From Mariniblastus sp. (GTDB lineage: Bacteria; Planctomycetota; Planctomycetia; Pirellulales; Pirellulaceae): DNA of 64,000 bases. The DNA lies in NCBI GenBank assembly GCA_022447605.1, contig JAKVBG010000008.1, positions 1 to 64,000 on the forward strand, in the 5' to 3' direction. Positions 56,056 to 64,000 of the stretch are shown here, piece by piece (positions within the stretch are counted from its first letter, which is position 1; every line of letters starts with the position of its first letter). A program made the position numbers and the translations under genes. The notes beneath the pieces are model-generated. The model was not told the origin of the DNA. It was given only the letters and a program-made list of their open reading frames with translations, and ran no database searches.

Positions 56056-56415
56056 ATGTCACATGATCACGACGGCGGTTTTGCCCATCCGGCTCCCCCC
56101 AAACTCCTGATTACTGTTTTCATTGCCCTGGTCCTGTTGACCATCCTGACACTGGCCATGTCGAGCATCGACCTCGGGTTGATGGGGGCTTTCGGTTTCT
56201 GGATCGCCATGTCGATCGCCTCGTTCAAGGCGGCCTTGGTCCTGCTGTTTTTCATGCACATGTACTGGGACAAGCCGTTTAACGTGCTCGTGTTCCTTTC
56301 GTCGTCGCTGTTTGTCATCCTGTTTATCGGCTTGACCCTGATGGACTCGAGCCACTACAAGAATTCCGTCGACGAATACCCGCGACAGCCTGATCCACCC
56401 GCTTTGTCACCTTGA
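56056..56415 (+). CDS. coxD: Cytochrome c oxidase subunit IV
   Basis: 119 residues and three helices, with the family sequence SFKAALVLLFFMHMYWDKPFN (about residues 55-75). The N-terminus starts MSHDHDGGFAHP, again His/Asp-containing. It is 52 bases after coxC. Confidence 0.85.
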   Translation: MSHDHDGGFAHPAPPKLLITVFIALVLLTILTLAMSSIDLGLMGAFGFWIAMSIASFKAALVLLFFMHMYWDKPFNVLVFLSSSLFVILFIGLTLMDSSHYKNSVDEYPRQPDPPALSP

Positions 56416-56455
56416 TTCGCGCCCCGGGAGCGGGGCTTTGCACCTGGTTCCTGCC

Positions 56456-57055
56456 ATGCTTAAACAGTCGCTCAGTCTCGTTCCCAGTCGCCGTGATCTG
56501 TATCAGGCCAAACTGGTGTTCTACCTGTTCATCGCCTCACTGAGCATGTTTTTCATTGCCAGCCTGTTGACGTATTACCTGGTTCGTGTGCAGTCCTTCC
56601 AGCCGATTCAACGGTCGTATGAGGCCCTGGCAATCCCCTGGTCATTTTGGGCCAGTACAGGCCTGTTGTTGCTGGTCAGCCTGTTTTTGCAACGGGCCAG
56701 CTGGATGGTCCACAGGGAGCGGCAAGCTGAATTTCGTCGCTGGCTGCTGTGGGGCTGGTCAACGGCGATCGTCTTTCTTTTTGTTCAGGCGATCGGCCTG
56801 CAGGAACTGTTGGCCCATCATTTCACCCAGTCTGATGGCTCGACCAAGATCTACGGCATGTCATTCACCCTGTCGTTGATCCACGTCCTGCACGTCGCCG
56901 GAGGGATTGTCTTTCTCGGCTATATCATTGCTCAGGCGTTTCGCAACCGCTACGATCACGAACGCCACTGGGCGGTCGACCACTGTGCTGGCTATTGGCA
57001 TTTCCTGGATGTCGTCTGGATCATGATGCTGGTCCTGTTCATGGTCACCGGGTAG
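56456..57055 (+). CDS. Haem-copper oxidase subunit III homologue (second copy)
   Basis: 199 residues, five helices, without a large insertion. FYLFIASLSMFFIASLLTYYLV starts the fold, SLIHVLHVAGGIVFLGYIIAQAF (about residues 139-161) and DHCAGYWHFLDVVWIMMLVLF near the end are subunit III motifs. It differs clearly from coxC and gives the operon two subunit III-type proteins. ATG at 56456 is used; TTG at 56438 is possible. It is the last gene of the respiratory operon. Confidence 0.82.
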   Translation: MLKQSLSLVPSRRDLYQAKLVFYLFIASLSMFFIASLLTYYLVRVQSFQPIQRSYEALAIPWSFWASTGLLLLVSLFLQRASWMVHRERQAEFRRWLLWGWSTAIVFLFVQAIGLQELLAHHFTQSDGSTKIYGMSFTLSLIHVLHVAGGIVFLGYIIAQAFRNRYDHERHWAVDHCAGYWHFLDVVWIMMLVLFMVTG

Positions 57056-57132
57056 TCATTGGAACGGGACCGGTGGCCCGGGAAATCGGGTATACTTTCT
57101 CATCCACCCCTCGCTAGCCAAGCAGGCCCCGC

Positions 57133-58473
57133 ATGTCGTTATTTGAAGAAGCCGAACGTGAAAACCTGGCCCGCGCCAAGCCGCTCGCGGCCCGCTTGAG
57201 GCCCCGCTCGCTGAACGAGTTTGTCGGACAGACACACCTGCTGGGTCCGGGCAAACTGCTGAGGCGGTTGATCGATCAGGATCGGCTCGGTTCGGTCATT
57301 TTTTTCGGCCCGCCCGGTACGGGAAAGACCTCCCTGGCAAGAGTTTTGGCCCACGAGACCGATTGCCATTTTGAGCAGCTGAGTGCCATTTTACACGGGG
57401 TCAAAGAACTGCGCGCCGTACTACAAGAGGCGGGCGACCGGCTGGCGGCCGGCGATGGCGGCACGGTCCTGTTCATCGATGAAATCCACCGGTTCAATCG
57501 GTCTCAACAGGATGCCCTGCTGGCCGACGTGGAAGAGGGGGTCGTCACGCTGATTGGCGCTACAACCAGCAACCCGTTTTTTGCCGTCAACGGAAGCTTG
57601 GTCAGCCGCAGCACCCTGTTCCAGTTTGAGCCGTTGTCGAGCCAGGAAATCACTGACCTGATCCAAATGGCACTGGAGGATCGGGAACGCGGTTTAGGGA
57701 GAGAGGGCGTTGCGGTCGACGAAGATGCCATCAGGCACCTGGCCGAGGTCTGCGATGGCGATGCGCGCCAAGCGCTCAGTGTACTCGAATCGGCCTGCCT
57801 CTCACTGTCCGAACCGAAGCACCTGACACTGGACGTGATCCGTGAAGCGATGGCCCACCGAGCCATGCAATACGACGCCTCGGGTGACGAACACTATGAC
57901 TGTGCGTCTGCACTGATCAAGAGCATTCGTGGCAGCGACCCGGATGCGGGCATCTACTGGTTGGCCCGCATGCTGGAGGGAGGGGAAGACGTCCGCTTCC
58001 TCTGTCGACGCCTGATCATCCTGGCCAGTGAAGATATTGGCAACGCCGACCCGGCCGCATTACCGCTGGCCGTTGCCTGTTCGCAGGCGTGTGAACAGAT
58101 TGGCCTGCCGGAATGCCAGCTGACGCTGGCCCAGACGGTGGCCTATCTGGCTTGCGCCGACAAGTCAAACGCCGCGACTCGGGCCATCAGCAGCGCGCGA
58201 CAGGATATCCAGCAAGGTCGTATCCTGCCCGTACCCAGGCATTTGCGAGACGGCCATTACGACGGCGCCGAGCAACTGGGGCATGGCCAGGGCTATATCT
58301 ATTCGCACGACCAACAGCAGGGTGTGGCCGCTCAGGATTACCTGGGCGTCGAGCGCGAATATTATCACCCGGTCGACCGTGGCCATGAGCAGGTCCTGGC
58401 GGAAAGACTCCAGGCGATACGGCAAACACTGAGGCAGGGCAAAGAAAAAGCCAGCCACGGCCCAGCTACCTGA
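57133..58473 (+). CDS. rarA: Replication-associated recombination protein A (AAA+ ATPase)
   Basis: 446 residues. RPRSLNEFVGQTHLLGPGKLLRRLI near the N-terminus, Walker A FFGPPGTGKTSLARVLA (about residues 56-72), Walker B FIDEIHRFNRSQQDALL (about 115-131) and GATTSNPFFAVNGSLVSR are the RarA/MgsA hallmarks. The protein acts at stalled replication forks together with SSB. A TATACT at 57091-57096 is 42 bases upstream and could be its -10, though no -35 is evident. Confidence 0.92.
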   Translation: MSLFEEAERENLARAKPLAARLRPRSLNEFVGQTHLLGPGKLLRRLIDQDRLGSVIFFGPPGTGKTSLARVLAHETDCHFEQLSAILHGVKELRAVLQEAGDRLAAGDGGTVLFIDEIHRFNRSQQDALLADVEEGVVTLIGATTSNPFFAVNGSLVSRSTLFQFEPLSSQEITDLIQMALEDRERGLGREGVAVDEDAIRHLAEVCDGDARQALSVLESACLSLSEPKHLTLDVIREAMAHRAMQYDASGDEHYDCASALIKSIRGSDPDAGIYWLARMLEGGEDVRFLCRRLIILASEDIGNADPAALPLAVACSQACEQIGLPECQLTLAQTVAYLACADKSNAATRAISSARQDIQQGRILPVPRHLRDGHYDGAEQLGHGQGYIYSHDQQQGVAAQDYLGVEREYYHPVDRGHEQVLAERLQAIRQTLRQGKEKASHGPAT

Positions 58474-58611
58474 AGCGAATCGCCTGCTAGCAGACGGCCA
58501 ACCACCCGCAAGCGGCCGATCTCAACAATTGGTCTAGATCGCTGGCGGTAGATTGCATAATATCCGCCGCGCTATTTTCCTGTCTGGCCGTTCACGCCGA
58601 GCAGTGGGAGC

Positions 58612-58857
58612 TCAACCTCCCACAAGCCGGAACAACGTTGACAGCCAGGGCAGTGCAAAACCAATGGCCGCGAGGATGACCAGGATGACGGCGAGGCGGA
58701 ACAGCCACCTCGGCTTATTACTCCAGAAGGGACGCCCCGAATCGACAATATACTCACCGCATTGGGGGCACATGGGTACATCGTCATAGATCTCTGCACC
58801 GCAAGCGGGGCAGGGGATGGAACAATCATCGTCGACGTCAAAATATTCGTCGCACAT
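58612..58857 (-). CDS. Small zinc-ribbon membrane protein
   Basis: 81 residues. CPACGAEIYDDVPMCPQCGEYI (about residues 16-37) is a two-CxxC zinc ribbon, followed by a single membrane helix (about 53-72). The acidic N-terminus MCDEYFDVDDDC is notable. ATG at 58857 is used; the longer frame to 58965 would run through the region upstream of the divergent LysM gene and is not credible. Function unknown; such proteins are common in planctomycetes. Confidence 0.65.
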   Translation of the reverse strand: MCDEYFDVDDDCSIPCPACGAEIYDDVPMCPQCGEYIVDSGRPFWSNKPRWLFRLAVILVILAAIGFALPWLSTLFRLVGG

Positions 58858-58943
58858 GAAAATAGCACTAGGGAAAAAACAAATCGAGTTCCGGGTCACA
58901 CGAGTTTCCGCTGTTAAGCGGCCGTCAGTCAAGGAGGACTGCA

Positions 58944-60035
58944 GTGGATTCACTAAAAAACACAATGGTTGCCGTCATGTTGCTGGTGGTGACCTACGGA
59001 GTTTACCAGGTCGTCAACACGCCCGATCCTGACTCCCGAGAAGCCGCCCAGATGGAGGCCGCCGGGGAGCCCTCCTTGACGATCGAGCGCGAATCGATTC
59101 CGAAAACGGTACTCGACAGCGACTCCCTGACAACGGACATGCCCGACTCTCCCCGCCGCCATCTCCAGGACGACCTGGCCCCCGCGCCGCTGCCGGAAGT
59201 CCAGGATCAACCCAAACTCCTGCCCCGAAAAGAAGAATTGGCCGAGCTGGAGGAATCGCTGGAAATGCCTGTTGGTTCAGCGGAGGTCGACGATCTGGTT
59301 TACATCCAGCCGAAACCTCTGTCACCGCCACAACCTGCCGTGGAGCCCGAGATCGCGACCGTGGCAGGCGCCAGCAATTACGACCCGACAAAATTGCAGG
59401 CTGCCTGGCCGCTGGTGGAACAGCTGGTCGGCGAAGGCAACTATCGACTCGCCTTGCGACAGCTGAGTGGTTTTTATCCCAACGCGAGCTCGATGGACGA
59501 AGCCGACCAGCAGAAACTGTACGAATGGCTCGACTCGCTGGCGGCCAAGGTCATTTATTCGACCGAGCATCATCTGCGAACCTTGCCCTACATCGTCCAG
59601 CCCAATGATTCCCTGGAAAATCTGGCCGAGCGATGGCAAGTCCCGGCCGATTTGATCTACTTTGTAAACCGGGCCAAGATTCCAGACCGCAACGCATTGC
59701 AACCGGGCAACGAGTTGAAAATGATCAGCGGCCCCTTTGACGCCGAAATCGATCGTTCCACGGGTACCATGACGCTCTTTTGGAAACAGCTGTATGCCGG
59801 CCGTTTTACCGTTCAAATCGATTCTCCAGGCAGCCTTAACCCGGGTGAATACGGTGTCGTCAGCAAATCGGTCAACGCGGTCAGCCATGGCCCGTATCAT
59901 ATCGGCCTGGACAACGGAATGAGCCTGCACGCGCTGGCCCCCGGTTCGGCCTCATCGATTGGCCTCAGTGAGCAACAGGCCCAGGAGGTGTTTGCCATCC
60001 TGTCCGAGTCCTCCAAGGTTCGCATTGCCCAATAA
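58944..60035 (+). CDS. LysM protein with degenerate L,D-transpeptidase-like domain
   Basis: 363 residues with an N-terminal membrane anchor (about 7-22), a Pro/Glu/Asp-rich linker to about 140, a helical segment, a LysM domain (YIVQPNDSLENLAERWQV to PGNELKMI, about 215-260) and a C-terminal domain of about 95 residues. The last resembles the YkuD/L,D-transpeptidase fold (AEIDRSTGTMTLFWKQLYAGRF, then LHALAPGSASSIGLSEQQ), but the catalytic S-x-G-C-x-R region reads SSIGLSEQQ, so the Cys is lost. The GTG at 58944 has a good AAGGAGG site six bases upstream, unusual for this window. It probably binds cell-wall glycan without cross-linking it. Confidence 0.7.
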   Translation: MDSLKNTMVAVMLLVVTYGVYQVVNTPDPDSREAAQMEAAGEPSLTIERESIPKTVLDSDSLTTDMPDSPRRHLQDDLAPAPLPEVQDQPKLLPRKEELAELEESLEMPVGSAEVDDLVYIQPKPLSPPQPAVEPEIATVAGASNYDPTKLQAAWPLVEQLVGEGNYRLALRQLSGFYPNASSMDEADQQKLYEWLDSLAAKVIYSTEHHLRTLPYIVQPNDSLENLAERWQVPADLIYFVNRAKIPDRNALQPGNELKMISGPFDAEIDRSTGTMTLFWKQLYAGRFTVQIDSPGSLNPGEYGVVSKSVNAVSHGPYHIGLDNGMSLHALAPGSASSIGLSEQQAQEVFAILSESSKVRIAQ

Positions 60036-60137
60036 CCCGGGGCCCGGCCAAAACCCCCGCACCAAGCGGTGAAGCGTCTCCTGTCAGGCCAGGCTGGCAT
60101 GGCTCGCGGTTGCACGATTCGGCCAACCGTGAGGGAT

Positions 60138-60156
60138 GGGCGTGCGACACACGCCC
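60138..60156. terminator. Hairpin between convergent genes
   Basis: GGGCGTG (60138-60144) and CACGCCC (60150-60156) form a perfect 7-bp stem with a five-base loop, in the 140-base gap between the LysM gene and the convergent HTTM gene. No T-run follows on either strand; it may act as a shared terminator. Confidence 0.35.
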
Positions 60157-60175
60157 CCAGCTGACGCGGAAAACG

Positions 60176-61714
60176 TCAAGGTGAATCATCGGCCGATAGC
60201 TGGTAGCTGGCCCAGAGAATGGGCGGCGCATTCGTCTCGGCCGGCTGGTCGCCCGGCAGGACAATCGGCTCCAGGTAACAGCGAAGCCACGCCTTGGCGA
60301 CTGGATTGTCCGGGTGCTGTTCGTTCCACTGCTGGACAATTCTCAGCAACAATTGCTGACGAATCTGCCGGTACACTTCGAGTTTCTCCGGCGGCTGGGA
60401 AGGAAGGGTGGTCAAGTTCCAGTGCAGGCGTCGCCAATACTGGTTTTGCATCGCATCGTAGACAGACTCCGGCCGCTGGCCGAGGGGAGCGACCTGCCCG
60501 CCAAACAGCTCCACCTGCCGCCCGTCCATCAGCGTAGCTCCGTATTCATACCACGGGTTATACAAGGGCGGCACATCAAACATCCGGAACTGCTGAATCG
60601 ACATGGTTGCCCGACCAAATCTCTCTACCCAAGCGTTGACTGCCAGGGGCCGACCGGCGGCCTGATCGTTGGTTGTGGAGTTCTCAGGAAACAAGAAGAG
60701 CACGTTCTGCAGCGTCATGTAGACCAGGAAAAGGGCTGCGATTCCGTTGGCCAGAGCGCTGGTCCCCCAATCGCGTACTACAGGAGCCGTCGCGGAACTG
60801 CTTGCCTTCCGTCCCTCCAGCAGGTCCCAAATTTTCCCCGGTACAAAAACGACCCAGGCCAATATGGCGACCATCGAAAACAGGCCGATCGACATGGTCA
60901 ACCAGATGCACAAATGAAGCAGCCAGAACAGGCCCATGAAAAACCCGCGAAAGAACTGGCTGTAGCGAGGCACAAACAGCAGAACGGGACCGAGTATTTC
61001 GGCGGCCAGGGTCAATAGGGTCACCAGCTGCAGGACTTCGGGATACTGGGCCAACCATCGACCGGCAGGCTTGACGTACATTTCAAAATTCATGACGTAT
61101 TGCATGGCCGCCCCACCCGTCCAATAAGGGTTCCACTTGGCCAGTCCGGAAAAGAAATACATGTAGGCGACCTGCAGCAAGAGAGCGGCTGACGCGACGC
61201 ACAGCACGCGACCCGAGAAAGAGCCCCGTCGGCCGCTCATCGCGTCGACGGACCAGACAGCCGAAACCGGCAGGAATACCATCCAGAACAACGTCATCCT
61301 CAGCAGGATATGGCCGGCCGTCAGCAGGAGCGGGTTGCTCGTCTGCAAACTCCAGATTAACACCAGGCAGGCCATCGTCATCCAGCGTGTCCGATATCCC
61401 ACCAGCAAACCGACCGCCGAGATCAGCGTGAGAGCAAACAGCAGGCAGGCAAACCACGGGCTGCCGTCGAGCCAGTAGAGTGACCAGTAGCCGGGCCCCA
61501 GGAATTCGCTCGCCTGGGAGGATGTCAGCACCCCATCGTCGGAGTGAAACAGGCGGGCCCAGCTAACCCGGCGAGCCACATCCAGAATCACCATGATTGC
61601 CACGCCGATCCGCAGGACCGCCAGGGATCGGGTGTCCACTGAAAACAGTTCTTCCCGCCAGGGGGGTGGTTTCTGTTCCGCCCCTTCCGATCGCTCTTCC
61701 CGTTGATCGTTCAT
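60176..61714 (-). CDS. HTTM domain membrane protein (vitamin K-dependent carboxylase-like)
   Basis: 512 residues. The N-terminal part has the HTTM pattern (SLAVLRIGVAIMVILDVARR, with later LLLQVAYMYFFSGLAKWNPYW and a TGGAAMQYVMN segment) and about eight helices; the last 170 residues are soluble. HTTM proteins are distantly related to the eukaryotic gamma-glutamyl carboxylase and are common in planctomycetes; the Lys that acts as catalytic base in the eukaryotic enzyme could not be placed with certainty. Function unknown, possibly a membrane redox or modification enzyme. Confidence 0.72.
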   Translation of the reverse strand: MNDQREERSEGAEQKPPPWREELFSVDTRSLAVLRIGVAIMVILDVARRVSWARLFHSDDGVLTSSQASEFLGPGYWSLYWLDGSPWFACLLFALTLISAVGLLVGYRTRWMTMACLVLIWSLQTSNPLLLTAGHILLRMTLFWMVFLPVSAVWSVDAMSGRRGSFSGRVLCVASAALLLQVAYMYFFSGLAKWNPYWTGGAAMQYVMNFEMYVKPAGRWLAQYPEVLQLVTLLTLAAEILGPVLLFVPRYSQFFRGFFMGLFWLLHLCIWLTMSIGLFSMVAILAWVVFVPGKIWDLLEGRKASSSATAPVVRDWGTSALANGIAALFLVYMTLQNVLFLFPENSTTNDQAAGRPLAVNAWVERFGRATMSIQQFRMFDVPPLYNPWYEYGATLMDGRQVELFGGQVAPLGQRPESVYDAMQNQYWRRLHWNLTTLPSQPPEKLEVYRQIRQQLLLRIVQQWNEQHPDNPVAKAWLRCYLEPIVLPGDQPAETNAPPILWASYQLSADDSP

Positions 61715-61828
61715 GAATTCAGTCAGCAGGCCGCCTCGGATAAGGTTGGGTGGGACCCTCGTTTCACGTAATACCGCAGGGGTAGCGGCGCGCTTTTTCC
61801 TACAGGCAACTCACAAGCCGCCAGGTGG

Positions 61829-64000
61829 TCAGCTCAAACTGAGCATCCGTTGGACATGCTTCTGATTATCGCTGGTACAGGTCGTCAATGAAAGTAACAT
61901 GGTCGTCGACCAGCAACCACCCCGTTCACCGCGGACTTGCCAGTGCGGTTGAACCACCGTGGATTGGTGAATCAGCTCGAAGCCGCTTTCCGATTGACTG
62001 ACGGTCTCAATCGGGTAGGCCCAGATCCCGCCTGGGCGATCCATTGAAAAAGCGATCTGCAGCCCCAGCCACTGGTCGTTTAGGCCAATCCCCGTGACCT
62101 TTTGCAGTGCCAGAGGATTGCCCAAATGCCCCAGCACCTGGCCATCTGCCGCCGAGAAAAAGCGGTCCGGCTGATCGGGTGGCAAGCCCGCAAAATTGAA
62201 CTCGACGCCAAAATGAAAACAGGCCTCTGGTGGAATTCCCTCCAGGCAGTAATCGATTTTGAGCTCCGACTGACCGTTCTGTAAAGTCATGCACTTGGTC
62301 AACTTCAGCGGCACGCCCCAGGCGTTGCCCAGCCGGCTGAGCTGCACCCGCACCTGCCCCGGATCGGTATCCGTCACGAGGTCAAACGGACCATCCGCAA
62401 AATCGCCACGCTCCCGGGCCCTCCCCTGGGCGACCGCGTCCAACTCAACACCCTCGTCCCAAAAATGGTCAACCAGACTCTTGGGCTGGCGATGGTCGTA
62501 GTGGAGCCGCTGCTCAAGCCCCTCCTGCTTGAAGACGATGCGGTCGTGGATGCTACTCGCCTCGTCGGTTTGCCGATCTTGCCCTGCGCGAACTTTCTGG
62601 TGATACGATTCAGGACGGCGTTCGAGGGTGGCCAGCAAGTTGTGGCCCAGGTCGCGCAGGTCGAGCTCGTACATCCGGCCACCGCGGTGAGGAGCAAACC
62701 AGGCAACCAGACGGTCATTGGCCAACCTGACTTCATCAAAACCATCAAAATCAAAATCGTCCTCGACCGCTTCCACCCACGGCTGTCCCTCCCGCTGCGC
62801 GCGTTCGACCAGACACTCGGCAGCCAGCAGGTTCCGGTAAACCGCATTTCGCAAATGCGGCAGGTAGATCCCGCCAAACGCCCCGTGCCAATAACTGCAA
62901 TTGCACTGGCCCCGGTAGAGCAGGTCCCGAGCGCGGTCCAGAACCCGGGCGGGAACCGGCGAGGCGCTGGCTTGTTCAACGAGACGACTGACGTACATCA
63001 TGCGAGCATACATCTCGTTCGACTCGGGGTACTTCACCTTGAAATTTCGCCAGTAACCACCACTTAGAAAAGGCTGTACCCGTGGCCAGCGCTCGTCGGT
63101 CGAAAGGTCCTGGTTCAGCTGGTCAAGCGCCACCTGCTTTTGGACCGGCATCGCCCACTCGTTCATTTCTCGATAACTGGCATCCGGTAGATAAATCTTT
63201 CCCTGCGGCGGCGTGGTATCGACGGCGTCGGCCAACGTGGTCGTCGTCAACCAATCCCGGTTGCTGGTCAGCGCATCAAAAAACGCCCGCAGCCAGCCAT
63301 CCTGATAAACGTGTTTGCGGGTGTCGGGCCAGGTGCCAAACTTTTCGCCATCATCACCAAAAACCAGAACGCCGCCGGGCCGTTGCTCCGCCATCTGGCG
63401 ACAGAATTCGATCGTTCGCTGCGGATCCTGGAAGGGGATCAAATATCGCAGTTTTTCACTGCCCGGAAAAACGCGCAGCGTGTGACCCTCATTCTCGGTA
63501 ATGTAATAACCGGCCAACTGGTCCGGGTTCAGCCCGGCCCGTCGAAAGTGATCGTCATCCAGCACTGTGTACTCGATCTGGGTGCGGGCCAGGTCGGACG
63601 TCAGTTCCGATTCCCAGACCCGCTCTGGTATCCACAAGCCGCGGACAGGACCGCCCAGAGTTTCTCGCAGCCAAGCTGAGTAGCTTTCAATCTGCCCCCG
63701 TCGATCGCGGCCGGGGATCATCGTCAGGATCGGCTCATAGAAGGCACCACCCACCATTTCGATCCGGCCTCGGGAGACGAGGTCCGCCAGACGGGAAAGG
63801 TACTCGGGATGGCAATCGCGCAACCAGACCGCCAGCGAACCACTGGTGTGGAGCGAAAGCCGAAGATGCTCGTAAGGCTCAAACAGGTCGAGGAAAGGGA
63901 GGTAGCTGTCCTGGTAGGCCGCCTCGAGCACCCCCTCGAAATTCCCAATCGGCTGGTGGTTGTGCAAGGCCAGGCAGAGCTTGATCGAAGGCGCTGTCAT
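61829..64000 (-). CDS. Glycoside hydrolase family 57, 4-alpha-glucanotransferase/alpha-amylase type
   Basis: 723 residues; its ATG is the last codon of the window. The N-terminal catalytic barrel starts LCLALHNHQPIGNF, has GLWIPERVWESEL with the nucleophile Glu (about residue 126) and FGDDGEKFG near residue 215 with the acid Asp. The following DUF1925 and DUF1926-type beta domains complete the layout of archaeal 4-alpha-glucanotransferase. It probably works on glycogen or maltodextrin in the cytoplasm, since no signal peptide is seen. Confidence 0.88.
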   Translation of the reverse strand: MTAPSIKLCLALHNHQPIGNFEGVLEAAYQDSYLPFLDLFEPYEHLRLSLHTSGSLAVWLRDCHPEYLSRLADLVSRGRIEMVGGAFYEPILTMIPGRDRRGQIESYSAWLRETLGGPVRGLWIPERVWESELTSDLARTQIEYTVLDDDHFRRAGLNPDQLAGYYITENEGHTLRVFPGSEKLRYLIPFQDPQRTIEFCRQMAEQRPGGVLVFGDDGEKFGTWPDTRKHVYQDGWLRAFFDALTSNRDWLTTTTLADAVDTTPPQGKIYLPDASYREMNEWAMPVQKQVALDQLNQDLSTDERWPRVQPFLSGGYWRNFKVKYPESNEMYARMMYVSRLVEQASASPVPARVLDRARDLLYRGQCNCSYWHGAFGGIYLPHLRNAVYRNLLAAECLVERAQREGQPWVEAVEDDFDFDGFDEVRLANDRLVAWFAPHRGGRMYELDLRDLGHNLLATLERRPESYHQKVRAGQDRQTDEASSIHDRIVFKQEGLEQRLHYDHRQPKSLVDHFWDEGVELDAVAQGRARERGDFADGPFDLVTDTDPGQVRVQLSRLGNAWGVPLKLTKCMTLQNGQSELKIDYCLEGIPPEACFHFGVEFNFAGLPPDQPDRFFSAADGQVLGHLGNPLALQKVTGIGLNDQWLGLQIAFSMDRPGGIWAYPIETVSQSESGFELIHQSTVVQPHWQVRGERGGCWSTTMLLSLTTCTSDNQKHVQRMLSLS

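Overview
The window looks like a piece of a Planctomycetes chromosome, probably Pirellulales-like. The supporting traits are a GC-rich sequence, frequent TTG and GTG starts with few clear ribosome-binding sites, an exosortase of the planctomycete type, a secreted PQQ-propeller protein, zinc-ribbon/VWA and HTTM membrane proteins, and an alternative complex III (ACIII) operon joined to a caa3-type oxidase. This assignment is inferred from gene content and style; no rRNA or other taxonomic marker lies in the window.

Region 1 (1-9940, + strand) is a surface-polysaccharide operon with many ATGA/GTGA overlaps. It holds the end of an asparagine-synthase-type amidotransferase, a polymerase-like membrane protein, three glycosyltransferases, a sulfotransferase, a UDP-HexNAc 6-dehydrogenase with a UDP-GlcNAc 4-epimerase (a Vi/B-band-like route to UDP-GalNAcA), and a UDP-glucuronate epimerase-like protein. 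Region 2 (9941-15898, +) has a 500-base leader, an exosortase fused to an EpsI-like domain, a second protein that looks like its catalytically dead paralogue, galU, and a glucuronokinase-like GHMP kinase.

Region 3 (15852-29362, - strand) holds a fused HyuA-HyuB/5-oxoprolinase, a secreted beta-propeller, a YheT-like hydrolase, cysD with a cysN-cysC fusion (the CysC part is diverged), a zinc-ribbon/VWA protein, an endonuclease/exonuclease/phosphatase-fold protein that has lost its catalytic residues, and a polytopic membrane protein. Region 4 (29510-36967, -) is a ten-gene Mrp/Mnh-type cation/proton antiporter operon (E-F-G-DUF4040-B-C-D-D-small-D). Upstream of it lie a G-rich repeat, a receiver/RsbW-like protein, an SDR and a hypothetical membrane protein.

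Region 5 (39660-57055, +) is respiratory. A RegB/RegA-like redox two-component pair precedes actA-actB-actC-actDE(fused)-actF, a small membrane protein, a SCO copper chaperone and coxB-coxA-coxC-coxD plus a second subunit III homologue. Together these encode quinol oxidation through ACIII and oxygen reduction by an A2-type caa3 oxidase. Several proteins here carry His/Asp-rich segments. Region 6 (57133-64000) has rarA, a zinc-ribbon membrane protein, a LysM protein with a degenerate L,D-transpeptidase-like domain, an HTTM protein and a GH57 glucanotransferase/amylase.

No rRNA, tRNA, CRISPR array, insertion sequence or phage gene was recognised. The most unusual items are the exosortase/pseudo-exosortase tandem, the pseudo-EEP protein, the degenerate L,D-transpeptidase, the glucuronokinase beside galU, and the His-rich respiratory operon. 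All homology statements come from reading motifs by eye; no searches were run.
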